Positions 29,346 through 37,720 of a stretch of DNA of 64,000 nucleotides are shown here, piece by piece (positions within the stretch are counted from its first letter, which is position 1; each line of letters opens with the position of its first letter). The notes under the pieces are model-generated. The model made no database searches. It saw only the letters and a program-made list of their open reading frames with translations, and was not told the origin of the DNA. Origin of the DNA: Bacillus sp. HF117_J1_D (GTDB taxonomy: Bacteria; Bacillota; Bacilli; Bacillales; Bacillaceae_C). The position numbers and the translations under genes are program-made. The stretch spans positions 77,053 to 141,052 of the forward strand of contig JAABNQ010000001.1 of assembly GCA_009928435.1 (NCBI GenBank). The letters are read 5' to 3'.

Positions 29346-29534
29346 ATGTCTAAAAAATGTGTGATTACAGGACGTAAAACAGCCGCAGGCAACAAACGCT
29401 CTCACGCCATGAACGCCAATAGACGCACTTGGGGGGCAAACCTTCAAAAGGTTCGCATTTTGGTCGATGGAAAGCCGAAGCGTGTATGGGTTTCAGCTCG
29501 CGCTCTTAAATCAGGTAAAGTCGAAAGAGTATAA
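29346..29534 (+). CDS. rpmB: 50S ribosomal protein L28
   Basis: 62 residues, [20 protein letters not shown] at the start, [10 protein letters not shown] in the middle and the conserved end [10 protein letters not shown]. The frame is open 132 nt further upstream, but the ATG at 29346 has AGGAGGGG at 8 nt. It has the two-Cys-free (single N-terminal Cys) form typical of B. subtilis L28. Divergent from yloU and convergent with spoVM, as in B. subtilis. Confidence 0.98.
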   Translation: MSKKCVITGRKTAAGNKRSHAMNANRRTWGANLQKVRILVDGKPKRVWVSARALKSGKVERV

Positions 29535-29558
29535 TACAAGCGTAAGCTTGAAACACAA

Positions 29559-29592
29559 AAGAGGCACCTTCAGAGGATGCCTCTTTTTTTTT
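29559..29592 (+). terminator. Terminator of rpmB
   Basis: AAGAGGCA pairs with TGCCTCTT around CCTTCAGAGGA and is followed by a run of T on the plus strand. Confidence 0.9.
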
Positions 29593-29667
29593 GCAAGAAA
29601 TTCTAACTTGCATCTGCTGATGCAACAAAGCCTGGCGACGACGCCAAAGAACGCAGACATTATGTGC

Positions 29668-29687
29668 CCAGCGCTTGTCGCCCCTAA
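29668..29687. repeat. Inverted exact copy of the 20-nt hairpin-element core
   Basis: The minus strand here reads TTAGGGGCGACAAGCGCTGG, identical to 773-792. It lies between the rpmB terminator and spoVM and looks like a fragment of the same interspersed element. Confidence 0.7.
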
Positions 29688-29744
29688 ATCTTCCCCATTT
29701 CAACTTAGTCCGTACGTCGATGAACAGAGGTTTACGCTTTTAAA

Positions 29745-29825
29745 TTAATCTTTCTTAAACGTTCCCAGCATTGCCCTCACAATTCCCCCTAAAAACCTCG
29801 GAAGCTTGATTGTATAGAACTTCAT
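29745..29825 (-). CDS. spoVM: Stage V sporulation protein M
   Basis: A 26-residue amphipathic peptide that marks the convex forespore membrane and anchors the spore coat basement layer (SpoIVA). The sequence starts MKFYTIKLPRFLGGIVRAML and ends GTFKKD. It differs from the remembered B. subtilis peptide only by conservative changes and keeps the curvature-critical Pro9. The ATG at 29825 follows GGAGGGACC. Position between thiN and rpmB is the B. subtilis arrangement. It is direct evidence that the organism belongs to an endospore-forming lineage. Confidence 0.95.
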   Translation of the reverse strand: MKFYTIKLPRFLGGIVRAMLGTFKKD

Positions 29826-29926
29826 ACAGGTCCCTCCTCATAACTATCAAGAAACTGACATTTCTCACTCATATCATATTCATGATCTATACATAAGTAC
29901 ACATGCCCAATTCATTCAAACCAATA

Positions 29927-30601
29927 TTAGTCCTTACTTCTTATCATCATAAGTATGCCTTTTTCGAATGAAAAATGACCAGTTTCCTGAATAAGTTCAT
30001 TGCTGATACATAACGAGGAACCGACTGGAACGTGATGTTGATTAAGGGGATATTTGAATCCTTCCAATGTCACTCCAGATACGTCTGAAAAAACCGGGAT
30101 GAAAGAGACAAACTTCTTTTTATTCCGTTTTATTTCATACCTGCCCGGCAAATATACCGAAAGATTATTTTGAACATCGATCATTTCAAAGTGGATATCT
30201 GGATGAGCCTGCTTAAATGTAGCTAACATCAACGCATTAGCCATGAAATGATCAAGCCGGCCTCCCGTTCCCCCGAAAACTTTCACAGTGGATGCGTTCA
30301 TTTCCAATGCCCACAGAATGGCTAATTCCATATCCGTCTCATCTTTTTCTGGTTTAAACCGTCGTAATGAGGCTACTTCACGCTCAATCTTTTCCCATTC
30401 TTCAAGACTAATTGAATCAAAGTCTCCGACTGCCAGATCTGGATAGAGACCTGCGTTTATAATCGTTTGGACTCCCTTATCAACGCCTATCCATACGATG
30501 TTTTCATTTTCGTTCTCCGATAAATCCGGAACTAATGATTCCGGTCCTCCGGCAACAATATGAATTGTTTTTTTCAACGGACCTGCACTACCCATCATCA
30601 T
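29927..30601 (-). CDS. thiN: Thiamine pyrophosphokinase
   Basis: Converts thiamine to thiamine diphosphate with ATP. 224 residues with the family motifs VAGGP near the start, GDFDSIS (about 62-68), [14 protein letters not shown] (about 87-100) and GGTGGRLDH. The ATG at 30601 overlaps the rpe stop (ATGA). A TTG eight codons later (30577) would give the shorter B. subtilis-like N-terminus. Last gene of the long coaBC-to-thiN run. Confidence 0.95.
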   Translation of the reverse strand: MMMGSAGPLKKTIHIVAGGPESLVPDLSENENENIVWIGVDKGVQTIINAGLYPDLAVGDFDSISLEEWEKIEREVASLRRFKPEKDETDMELAILWALEMNASTVKVFGGTGGRLDHFMANALMLATFKQAHPDIHFEMIDVQNNLSVYLPGRYEIKRNKKKFVSFIPVFSDVSGVTLEGFKYPLNQHHVPVGSSLCISNELIQETGHFSFEKGILMMIRSKD

Positions 30602-31251
30602 TGTCCCAGTTGCTTGCGAATGTCTGCTATCGCTTTTTTCCGATCAGTCTGATTAAAGATGAAAGAACCAGCGACAAACACATTGGCTCCAGCCTCCTGA
30701 CACAAACGTGCCGTTTCAGAATTGATTCCTCCATCCACTTCGATTTCCAAATCCAGCCCTTTTTCATCAGCCATCTCTTTAATTTCTGTTATTTTTGGCA
30801 GAACTGATTCAATAAATGACTGTCCGCCAAAACCCGGATTAACCGTCATTAATAAAACCATGTCGATGTCCTCCAAAACATACTTGATAGATTCGGCTGG
30901 TGTAGCTGGATTCAATACAACCCCCGGCTTGACACCGTGTTTTTTTATCTCTTGAAGCGTGCGATGAAGATGTGGATCGGCTTCAACATGGATGGTTAAA
31001 TAATCCGCTCCTGCTTTGGCGAAGTCTTCAACATACAAATGTGGATTATCAATCATCAAATGGACATCAAGCGGAAGATCTGTCACCGATTTAATAGCCG
31101 CTACAGTACCAGGACCCATTGTGATGTTTGGAACAAAATGTCCATCCATGACATCAATATGAATATAATCCGCTCCCGCTGCTTCAACTTCCTTTATGTC
31201 TTCCCCAAGCTTCAAAAAATCTGCTGCAAGAATCGATGGTGCTATCTTCAT
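30598..31251 (-). CDS. rpe: Ribulose-phosphate 3-epimerase
   Basis: Interconverts ribulose-5-phosphate and xylulose-5-phosphate in the pentose phosphate pathway. 217-residue TIM barrel: [18 protein letters not shown], the metal-binding [14 protein letters not shown] (about 31-44), [17 protein letters not shown] and EVDGGI motifs. It begins 2 nt after rsgA stops and overlaps thiN. Confidence 0.98.
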   Translation of the reverse strand: MKIAPSILAADFLKLGEDIKEVEAAGADYIHIDVMDGHFVPNITMGPGTVAAIKSVTDLPLDVHLMIDNPHLYVEDFAKAGADYLTIHVEADPHLHRTLQEIKKHGVKPGVVLNPATPAESIKYVLEDIDMVLLMTVNPGFGGQSFIESVLPKITEIKEMADEKGLDLEIEVDGGINSETARLCQEAGANVFVAGSFIFNQTDRKKAIADIRKQLGQ

Positions 31252-31253
31252 TG

Positions 31254-32135
31254 TTAATACCTCGGCTTTCTATTCTTTATTTCTTGATAAAAATCTTGAT
31301 AATGATCATAGCGATATTGGCGAATTTCTCCTGATTCGACTGCCAGCTTCACTTTGCAACCCGGTTCATTTATATGCAGACACCCCCGGAATTTGCAGTT
31401 TTCCCCATATTCCTGTATTTCAGGAAATGTAAACGGCAAATCAGCGATCTCCATTTCTGGGAACTCCAATGAACTGAATCCCGGGGTATCAGCAACGAGG
31501 CCGCCCCCTATTGGAAGAAGCTCAACGTGGCGTGTCGTATGCTTTCCTCGCCCAAGATGATCAGAAATATCCGCTGTCTTTATTTCCAATGAAGGATGTA
31601 GCGAGTTAAGTAGAGAAGATTTTCCGACACCTGATTGTCCAGCCAACACGCTGATTTTCCCGTTAATTAATGGAGCTAACTGTTTCAGCCCATCTCCAGT
31701 TACTGCCGACAACTGAAAAACCTCATAACCAATCGACCGGTACCCATCAATGTACCAGTCGATCCTTTCCTTCTCCTCATCAGATAGCAAATCCATTTTA
31801 GTTATGCAAATGACAGGAGTAATGTCATTCGCTTCAATGACTGCTAGAAAACGATCCAGAAGCAGCGAACTAAAGTCCGGCCGAGCTGCTGAAAAAACCA
31901 ATATCGCCTGATCGATGTTAGCAATCGGGGGACGGCTAAGTTCATTTTTTCTCGGCTTAATTTCCATGATGTAGCCATCCGTTTCGTTTTCAGATTGAAA
32001 AACGACATAATCCCCGACAAGAGGGGTCACATTTTTTTTTCGAAAAACCCCTCTTCCACGACATTGAATAATGCTCTCACCAGCAAGCACATAGTAAAAT
32101 CCGCTCAATGCTTTAATGATCTTTCCTTCTGACAT
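31254..32135 (-). CDS. rsgA: RsgA, small-subunit ribosome biogenesis GTPase
   Basis: Circularly permuted GTPase that tests maturation of the 30S decoding centre. 293 residues: an N-terminal OB fold ([20 protein letters not shown]), G4 TKMD before G1 [13 protein letters not shown]3 DTPGF, and a C-terminal zinc finger ([16 protein letters not shown]). It follows prkC by 21 nt, as in B. subtilis, where PrkC can phosphorylate it. Confidence 0.98.
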   Translation of the reverse strand: MSEGKIIKALSGFYYVLAGESIIQCRGRGVFRKKNVTPLVGDYVVFQSENETDGYIMEIKPRKNELSRPPIANIDQAILVFSAARPDFSSLLLDRFLAVIEANDITPVICITKMDLLSDEEKERIDWYIDGYRSIGYEVFQLSAVTGDGLKQLAPLINGKISVLAGQSGVGKSSLLNSLHPSLEIKTADISDHLGRGKHTTRHVELLPIGGGLVADTPGFSSLEFPEMEIADLPFTFPEIQEYGENCKFRGCLHINEPGCKVKLAVESGEIRQYRYDHYQDFYQEIKNRKPRY

Positions 32136-32156
32136 GGCATCCTTCCTTTCTCATAA

Positions 32157-34118
32157 TCAGTCATCTGAATATGGAACTTCTTCATCCAATATAACCGTAT
32201 TATCCCTCACAACTTTATAACCGGCTTTCTTGCCCTTTTCAATTGTAAATTCCAGTTGTTTTTTCACAGTTGAATGAATTGTGAATGTTTCCGCCGGTAC
32301 CGTCATACTGTGATTCATATCTTCAATGAAGATCCGGACCTCCTGAGGCTTCCCTTCCTCCTCTGGTTCATACGGTATGGTGATCTCTTTGCTCGCTTTC
32401 CCAGGCGGGATTTCTTCCTGCCCTTTTGACATGGTCACTTTAACGGTAGAGCCTTTCATCACCTCAGTACCTGGAGCAGGATCCTGTCTGATGACAAGCC
32501 CCTCTGGTACATCATCTGAATACTCCTCATCGGAAAAATCAATCTTCAATCCCGATGACTCCTCATAATTCTCGAGTCCCTTTTGATTATTGCCCGATAA
32601 GTCTTTCACTGTAACCAATTCTTCACCGAGGCTCACTTTAAAAATGATTGTGGTTTCAGATGGAACCACTTTAGTGCCTGGAGCAGGTTCTTGTCCAATG
32701 ATTGTACCTGGAGCGGCAGCATCATATTCTTCTTCTTTATCAATATGGTCGAAGTCTTCTTTTTCAAGTTGTTCAACAATTTCATTATAATCACGGCCAG
32801 CATAATCAGAGAGTTCAAATGTTTCCTTGCCAGTGCTTAAATAAATACTGATCACACTGCCTTTTTTCACTTCCCGCCCGGCTTTTGGACTAGTCTTAAT
32901 CACTTCGCCTTCTGCCACATTTTCATCTGAAATTTCAATGGGGTCACCAACTTCAAATCCTTCTTGCACTAAGCTTAAAACAGCGTCTTCATACATTTCC
33001 CCACTCACATCAGGCACCTTTACCACTTTGGCACTCATCAGAGAAGGCATTAGTAAAATGAGCAATGTAGCGGCTATCGCCAGAATAGCTAAGATCCCGA
33101 CAATCCAAGGCCATTTTTTTCTCTTCTTTTTATGTTCATCATTGCCTTCCTTGTCTGGTTTCGCTATATCCTTGTTTTCTATTTGATGGATCATCGTGTC
33201 ATCATCTAGTGATTCAACATGCTCATCCGTTATCACTGGAAGAGCTTTTGTTGCTTCATCGTCAACAGGAATGACGAATTTGGGCTCCTGCAGACGCTCA
33301 GGATCAAGAGCTGTTTCCAAATCCTTTTCCATTTCTTCAATACTGTTATAACGGAGAAATGGATCTTTCGCCGTTGCCTTCAGCACAATATTTTCCACAC
33401 TTTGCGGAATATCGGAATTCCATCTCGTCGGCGGTGGAGTTTCCGATTGCAAATGCTTTAGAGCTATAGAGACAGCAGACTCACCCGAAAAAGGAAGCCT
33501 CCCTGTCAACAGTTCAAACATAACGATCCCTAGCGAATATATATCCGATTTTTTGGTCGCCATTCCTCCCCGTGCCTGTTCAGGAGATAAATAATGAACA
33601 GAACCTAGCACGGCATTTGTATGAGTAATAGACGTGGCACTCAAAGCCATGGCAATACCAAAATCCGTTATTTTCACATTTCCGTCGTGGTCTATTAAAA
33701 TGTTTTGAGGTTTGATGTCACGATGGATGATATGGTTATAATGGGCGTGTTCAAGTGCAGAAGTCAACTGCTTAACAATATCAATCACTTTTTCAATCGA
33801 GATCGGATAATAGTTCTGTATGTATTGCTTTAAGGTCATTCCATCAACATATTCCATGACGATGTAGTAAATATTATCTTCTTCTCCAACATCGAAAACG
33901 TTCACGATATTCGGGTGATTGAGACTTGTCGCTGACTGTGCCTCTCTCTGAAAACGGCGAATGAATTCTTCTTCGTCCGCAAAATCGAGCCTTAATATTT
34001 TCACCGCAACATCGCGGTCCAATATCATATCACGGGCAAGATAAACGTTGGCCATTCCTCCGCCGCCGACCATTTTCAGGATTTTATAGCGCCCGCTGAT
34101 CCTTTTACCGCTTAACAT
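32157..34118 (-). CDS. prkC: PASTA-domain membrane Ser/Thr kinase PrkC
   Basis: Cell-wall-sensing kinase that binds muropeptides and, in Bacillus, promotes germination and phosphorylates translation and wall enzymes. 653 residues: a Hanks-type kinase domain (G-loop GGGGMAN near 18-24, catalytic HRDIKPQNIL, DFG), a basic juxtamembrane run, one membrane segment (WPWIVGILAILAIAATLLIL, about 332-351), three PASTA repeats (about 360-565) and a C-terminal beta domain. The ATG at 34118 overlaps prpC by 7 nt. A GTG three codons earlier is rejected because the AGGTG site lies there. Confidence 0.98.
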   Translation of the reverse strand: MLSGKRISGRYKILKMVGGGGMANVYLARDMILDRDVAVKILRLDFADEEEFIRRFQREAQSATSLNHPNIVNVFDVGEEDNIYYIVMEYVDGMTLKQYIQNYYPISIEKVIDIVKQLTSALEHAHYNHIIHRDIKPQNILIDHDGNVKITDFGIAMALSATSITHTNAVLGSVHYLSPEQARGGMATKKSDIYSLGIVMFELLTGRLPFSGESAVSIALKHLQSETPPPTRWNSDIPQSVENIVLKATAKDPFLRYNSIEEMEKDLETALDPERLQEPKFVIPVDDEATKALPVITDEHVESLDDDTMIHQIENKDIAKPDKEGNDEHKKKRKKWPWIVGILAILAIAATLLILLMPSLMSAKVVKVPDVSGEMYEDAVLSLVQEGFEVGDPIEISDENVAEGEVIKTSPKAGREVKKGSVISIYLSTGKETFELSDYAGRDYNEIVEQLEKEDFDHIDKEEEYDAAAPGTIIGQEPAPGTKVVPSETTIIFKVSLGEELVTVKDLSGNNQKGLENYEESSGLKIDFSDEEYSDDVPEGLVIRQDPAPGTEVMKGSTVKVTMSKGQEEIPPGKASKEITIPYEPEEEGKPQEVRIFIEDMNHSMTVPAETFTIHSTVKKQLEFTIEKGKKAGYKVVRDNTVILDEEVPYSDD

Positions 34119-34873
34119 TCGTTGCACCTGCTTTCATCGCAGGTTCCATATTCTATAATGGCCAGTGAAATATTATCTTCTCCACCGTATTGATTGGCTA
34201 ATTCAATTAAGCGGTCCGCTTTCTCTTCTTTCGTCAAAGATGCTTTTAATAATTCTTCCATTTCGGCTTTGCTCACTTTATCGGACAAGCCGTCCGAACA
34301 GAGCATTATTTTGTCCCCTTCTTCAAAAGTGATCGTTTTGATATCTATTTCTACTTCCTCTTGTGTCCCGGCTGCTTTTAAGACGATATTTTTTCTGGGA
34401 TGATGCACAGCATCCTCTGGGGATATTTGACCAGTCTTAACGAGCTCGTTTACAAATGAATGGTCTTCCGTCAATTGTTCGTAGCCCAGATCATTCATGA
34501 CATAACAACGACTGTCACCCACATTCGCCACTGTGGCAAACCTCTCCGTACAGATTGCAGCAACAATCGTTGTCCCCATACCTTCACACTGCAGATTTTC
34601 TTTCGCATGATCAAAAATTTTTTTATTGACATTAGTCAGGTGATCCTGAAGCCACTGTTCTGCTTCTGTGGGAGTGAGCGATGTGTCAACCTCTTGCCAA
34701 TGCCCCTTTAATTCAGTCACCGCTATTCCGCTCGCCACTTCACCAGCTTTGTGGCCACCCATACCGTCAGCCACAATCGCTAGCATTTCTCCCTGCCCAC
34801 TGATGAAGATCCCACCATCATCTTCATTGTGCGTCCGGACTTTTCCTTTGTCTGTTTTAAAAATCGCCAGCAT
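34112..34873 (-). CDS. prpC: PP2C-type protein phosphatase PrpC
   Basis: Mn-dependent phosphatase that reverses PrkC phosphorylation. 253 residues with PP2C motifs: KTDKGKVRTHNEDD, VADGMGGHKAGEVAS (metal-binding Asp), GMGTTIV, VGDSRCYV, MLCSDGLSDKV and GGEDNIS. The ATG at 34873 has GAGGTG at 7 nt, better than the TTG two codons upstream. It sits directly beside rsmB, because rlmN, which separates them in B. subtilis, is missing. Confidence 0.98.
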   Translation of the reverse strand: MLAIFKTDKGKVRTHNEDDGGIFISGQGEMLAIVADGMGGHKAGEVASGIAVTELKGHWQEVDTSLTPTEAEQWLQDHLTNVNKKIFDHAKENLQCEGMGTTIVAAICTERFATVANVGDSRCYVMNDLGYEQLTEDHSFVNELVKTGQISPEDAVHHPRKNIVLKAAGTQEEVEIDIKTITFEEGDKIMLCSDGLSDKVSKAEMEELLKASLTKEEKADRLIELANQYGGEDNISLAIIEYGTCDESRCNEC

Positions 34874-34926
34874 TTCCAATCACCTCACCCTTCATTACAT
34901 AGTCTGTTACTATTATTATTTCCATC

Positions 34927-36267
34927 CTATGACTCTTTTTTTCTGAAAGAGGCTATAAAAAACCCGTCACCGCCAAAATCCTGCGGGAAAATTTGCATTG
35001 AAAATGGATGATCCTTCAGAGTGAGTGCTTTCGGCATTTGGAGAACATTCGGTTCGAATTCAGGGTGTTGTTCCAGAAAACTGGCGGCTGTTTCTACATT
35101 CTCCTCTTTATCAACAGTACATGTACTGAAGACGAGCAATCCGCCTTTTTTTACCAGCTTGGACGTTTCATGCAGAATATCCATCTGTACATTTTTTAGT
35201 GCATAAATATCTTCTTCGGTCTTTGAGTATTTGATATCTGGTTTCCTTCTCAATACACCTAGCCCGGAACATGGAGCATCTACAAGGACTCTATCAAATG
35301 ACTGAGCTTTAAAGACTTCTCCCACCCTACGACTGTCCATGCTTTTGGCATCCACATTCCGCAAATGGAGCCTATCTACCTGTTCCATTATCAGCTTCAG
35401 TTTATGGGGATGGAGATCCAAAGCTGTCACTTGTCCTGTGTTATCAAGTATTTCCGCAATGTGAGTTGTCTTCCCTCCTGGAGCTGCGCATGCATCCAGT
35501 ACTTTCAGATAAGGTTCAAGCTCCAAAGCATAAGCAACCAGCATGGAGCTTTCATCCTGAATCGTAAAAAGCCCTTCTTTATACGCTTTTGAACGTGCAA
35601 GGTTTCCTTCCACTGCCCGAATTGCAGTTGGTAGAATTGGACTCGGAATTGCTTTCATTCCTTCAGCCTCTAATCGTTTAATGACCTTGTCTCGGTTCCT
35701 GAGAGTCACGTTCACCCTAGCTGTCTGTACAGGGGCTAAAAGATTTTCTTCACACATTTTTTTTGTCCGCTCAAACCCGTACTGGCTGATCCAGCGTTTG
35801 ATCAACCATTCCGGATGACTCGTTTCGATGGAAAGGCGAGCTGCTGGATCTTTTATTTCTTCAAGAGAGGGGACCCCCTCTCTTTGAAGAGATCTCAATA
35901 CGCCATTTATCAGTCCTGCTATCCCTTTATGTCCCCGTTTTTTGGCAATTTCAACCGATTCATGGATAACTGCCCGGTCAGGTATTCTGTCGAGAAACAC
36001 CATCTGATAAACGGAGATCCTTAATAAAAGACGAATCCAATGCTCCACTTTCTTTTTCAAGAAGGGAGACAAATAATAATCAAGGGTCATTTTTCTTTGA
36101 ATTGTACCATAGCTGATTTCAGTTAACAGAGCTGCATCCGGGCCTGAGAACTGATGCTTTTTTATTGTTTCATTAAGAAGCAAGTTGCTGTATGATTGGT
36201 TCTTTTCGACTGCTTCAATGATATCCAGCGCTGCTTCTCTCACATTTTTTTTATGTTTACTCATCAT
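34927..36267 (-). CDS. rsmB: 16S rRNA (cytosine-967-C5)-methyltransferase RsmB
   Basis: Makes m5C967 in 16S rRNA. 446 residues: an N-terminal NusB-like RNA-binding domain (about 1-140), then a Rossmann methyltransferase with the SAM loop [15 protein letters not shown], the [14 protein letters not shown] motif and the catalytic Cys in [13 protein letters not shown]. Two adjacent ATG codons give start choices at 36267 or 36264; the start overlaps the fmt stop by 11 nt. Confidence 0.97.
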   Translation of the reverse strand: MMSKHKKNVREAALDIIEAVEKNQSYSNLLLNETIKKHQFSGPDAALLTEISYGTIQRKMTLDYYLSPFLKKKVEHWIRLLLRISVYQMVFLDRIPDRAVIHESVEIAKKRGHKGIAGLINGVLRSLQREGVPSLEEIKDPAARLSIETSHPEWLIKRWISQYGFERTKKMCEENLLAPVQTARVNVTLRNRDKVIKRLEAEGMKAIPSPILPTAIRAVEGNLARSKAYKEGLFTIQDESSMLVAYALELEPYLKVLDACAAPGGKTTHIAEILDNTGQVTALDLHPHKLKLIMEQVDRLHLRNVDAKSMDSRRVGEVFKAQSFDRVLVDAPCSGLGVLRRKPDIKYSKTEEDIYALKNVQMDILHETSKLVKKGGLLVFSTCTVDKEENVETAASFLEQHPEFEPNVLQMPKALTLKDHPFSMQIFPQDFGGDGFFIASFRKKES

Positions 36268-37207
36268 AACCGCCCAATTTTAGCCCTGGTTCGATGAACG
36301 AGCCAGCTCCTGTTAAAAACTGGGACGCGGTCATTCTTTTCTTGCCGGCAGGCTGAAGTTCAGTAATCTTTACAGCTGTATCGTCCCCTGTAGCTACAAG
36401 AAATCCGTCTTTTTCAACTCGTACAATCGTTCCCGCTTCCCCAGCTTGTCCGGCCTGCTTTTGCGCACCCCAAATTTTCAACACATTGTTATTGAGTTTC
36501 GTATAAGCTACTGGCCAAGGACGCAAACCGCGAATCTGATCATAGATTTCCTGACCTGACTTGGTCCAGTCGATTTTCTCTTGTGCGCGTGTAATGTTGG
36601 ACGCAAAGGTGGCGAGTTCATCATTTTGTGGGGTTCTTTCCGCTTCACCCGCGATTAGCTTTGGTACCGTTTCAGAAAGAAGCTTTGCGCCTGCTGCGCT
36701 CAATTTATCATGAAGAGAACCGACATCATCCGATTCTTCAATCGCAACTTCCACCTGGCTGATCATGTCCCCCGCATCTAATTTCTCCACCATATGCATG
36801 ATGGTGACACCAGTTTTATCTTTCCCTTGTAAAATCGCATAATGAATAGGCGCTCCTCCCCTAAGCTCAGGAAGGAGAGAGGCATGCACATTGATGCAGC
36901 CAAGCTGTGGATATTCCAAAAGTTCACTTGGCAAGATTTGTCCATAGGCTGCTGTAATAATCAGATCGGGATCAATCGCCAATATTTTTTCCAGTTCTTT
37001 AGCAGCACGTATTTTTTCTGGCTGAAAAACAGGTATGCCAAGATTAACCGCTTCTACCTTTACAGGTGGGGGAGTCAGTACTTTTTTTCTTCCAACAGGG
37101 CGGTCTGGCTGTGTGACAACTGCCCGAACATCATACCCATCATCAACAAGTCTCTTCAAAATAGGCACGGAAAACTCAGGCGTACCCATAAATATTACCT
37201 TTGTAAT
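36257..37207 (-). CDS. fmt: Methionyl-tRNA formyltransferase, with apparent AUU start
   Basis: Formylates initiator Met-tRNA. The first ATG (37189) gives 310 residues beginning [14 protein letters not shown], which lacks the first beta-strand. In the same frame the codons ATT ACA AAG GTA ATA TTT precede it and a TGA closes the frame two codons before the ATT. From the ATT at 37207 the product is 316 residues with the expected [12 protein letters not shown]-terminus, and GGAG lies 9 nt upstream. [19 protein letters not shown] carries the catalytic Asn/His region. The start lies inside the end of def (13-nt overlap). Confidence 0.9.
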   Translation of the reverse strand: MTKVIFMGTPEFSVPILKRLVDDGYDVRAVVTQPDRPVGRKKVLTPPPVKVEAVNLGIPVFQPEKIRAAKELEKILAIDPDLIITAAYGQILPSELLEYPQLGCINVHASLLPELRGGAPIHYAILQGKDKTGVTIMHMVEKLDAGDMISQVEVAIEESDDVGSLHDKLSAAGAKLLSETVPKLIAGEAERTPQNDELATFASNITRAQEKIDWTKSGQEIYDQIRGLRPWPVAYTKLNNNVLKIWGAQKQAGQAGEAGTIVRVEKDGFLVATGDDTAVKITELQPAGKKRMTASQFLTGAGSFIEPGLKLGGYDE

Positions 37208-37698
37208 TGTTCCTCACTCCAATCCGTCAATTCTGATTCCTCAACATATTCAACCACTTTCGATGTAAAAAGAACCCCTTGTAAATGGTCGACCTCATGC
37301 TGGATAGCTCGCGCTAAATAGCCTTCCGCCTCCAGATTATATTCTTGTCCGTGTCGATCAAATGCTTTGACTTTAACCATTTGTGCCCGGGGAACTTTAC
37401 CATAAACCCTTGGAAAGCTCAGGCATCCTTCAATGTCAATTTCGGTTCCTGTTTCCTCAATCATTACTGGATTGATTAATTCGATTAGCTCTGATTCTTC
37501 CCCTTCACCAATATCCACTATCGCAATTTGGCGGGGAATCCCCACTTGTGGGGCTGCAAGGCCGACACCATCTTCAGCAATCATCGTGTCATACATATTG
37601 TCTAACAGACAATGAAGATCCTTATCAAAATTACTCACCCGTTCACAGATCGTTTCAAGAATTTCATTTGGGTGATGAACAATGGGAAGTATAGGCAA
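37195..37698 (-). CDS. def: Peptide deformylase
   Basis: Metalloenzyme that removes the formyl group from nascent proteins. 167 residues: motif 1 [10 protein letters not shown] (44-53), motif 2 EGCLSFP with metal ligand C92, motif 3 QHEVDH with ligands H134 and H138 and catalytic E135. The start is TTG at 37698 with AAGGGA upstream. Coupled to fmt, its functional partner, and preceded by priA. Confidence 0.97.
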   Translation of the reverse strand: MPILPIVHHPNEILETICERVSNFDKDLHCLLDNMYDTMIAEDGVGLAAPQVGIPRQIAIVDIGEGEESELIELINPVMIEETGTEIDIEGCLSFPRVYGKVPRAQMVKVKAFDRHGQEYNLEAEGYLARAIQHEVDHLQGVLFTSKVVEYVEESELTDWSEEQLQR

Positions 37699-37720
37699 AG
37701 TTGTCCCTTCTTTCTATTCG

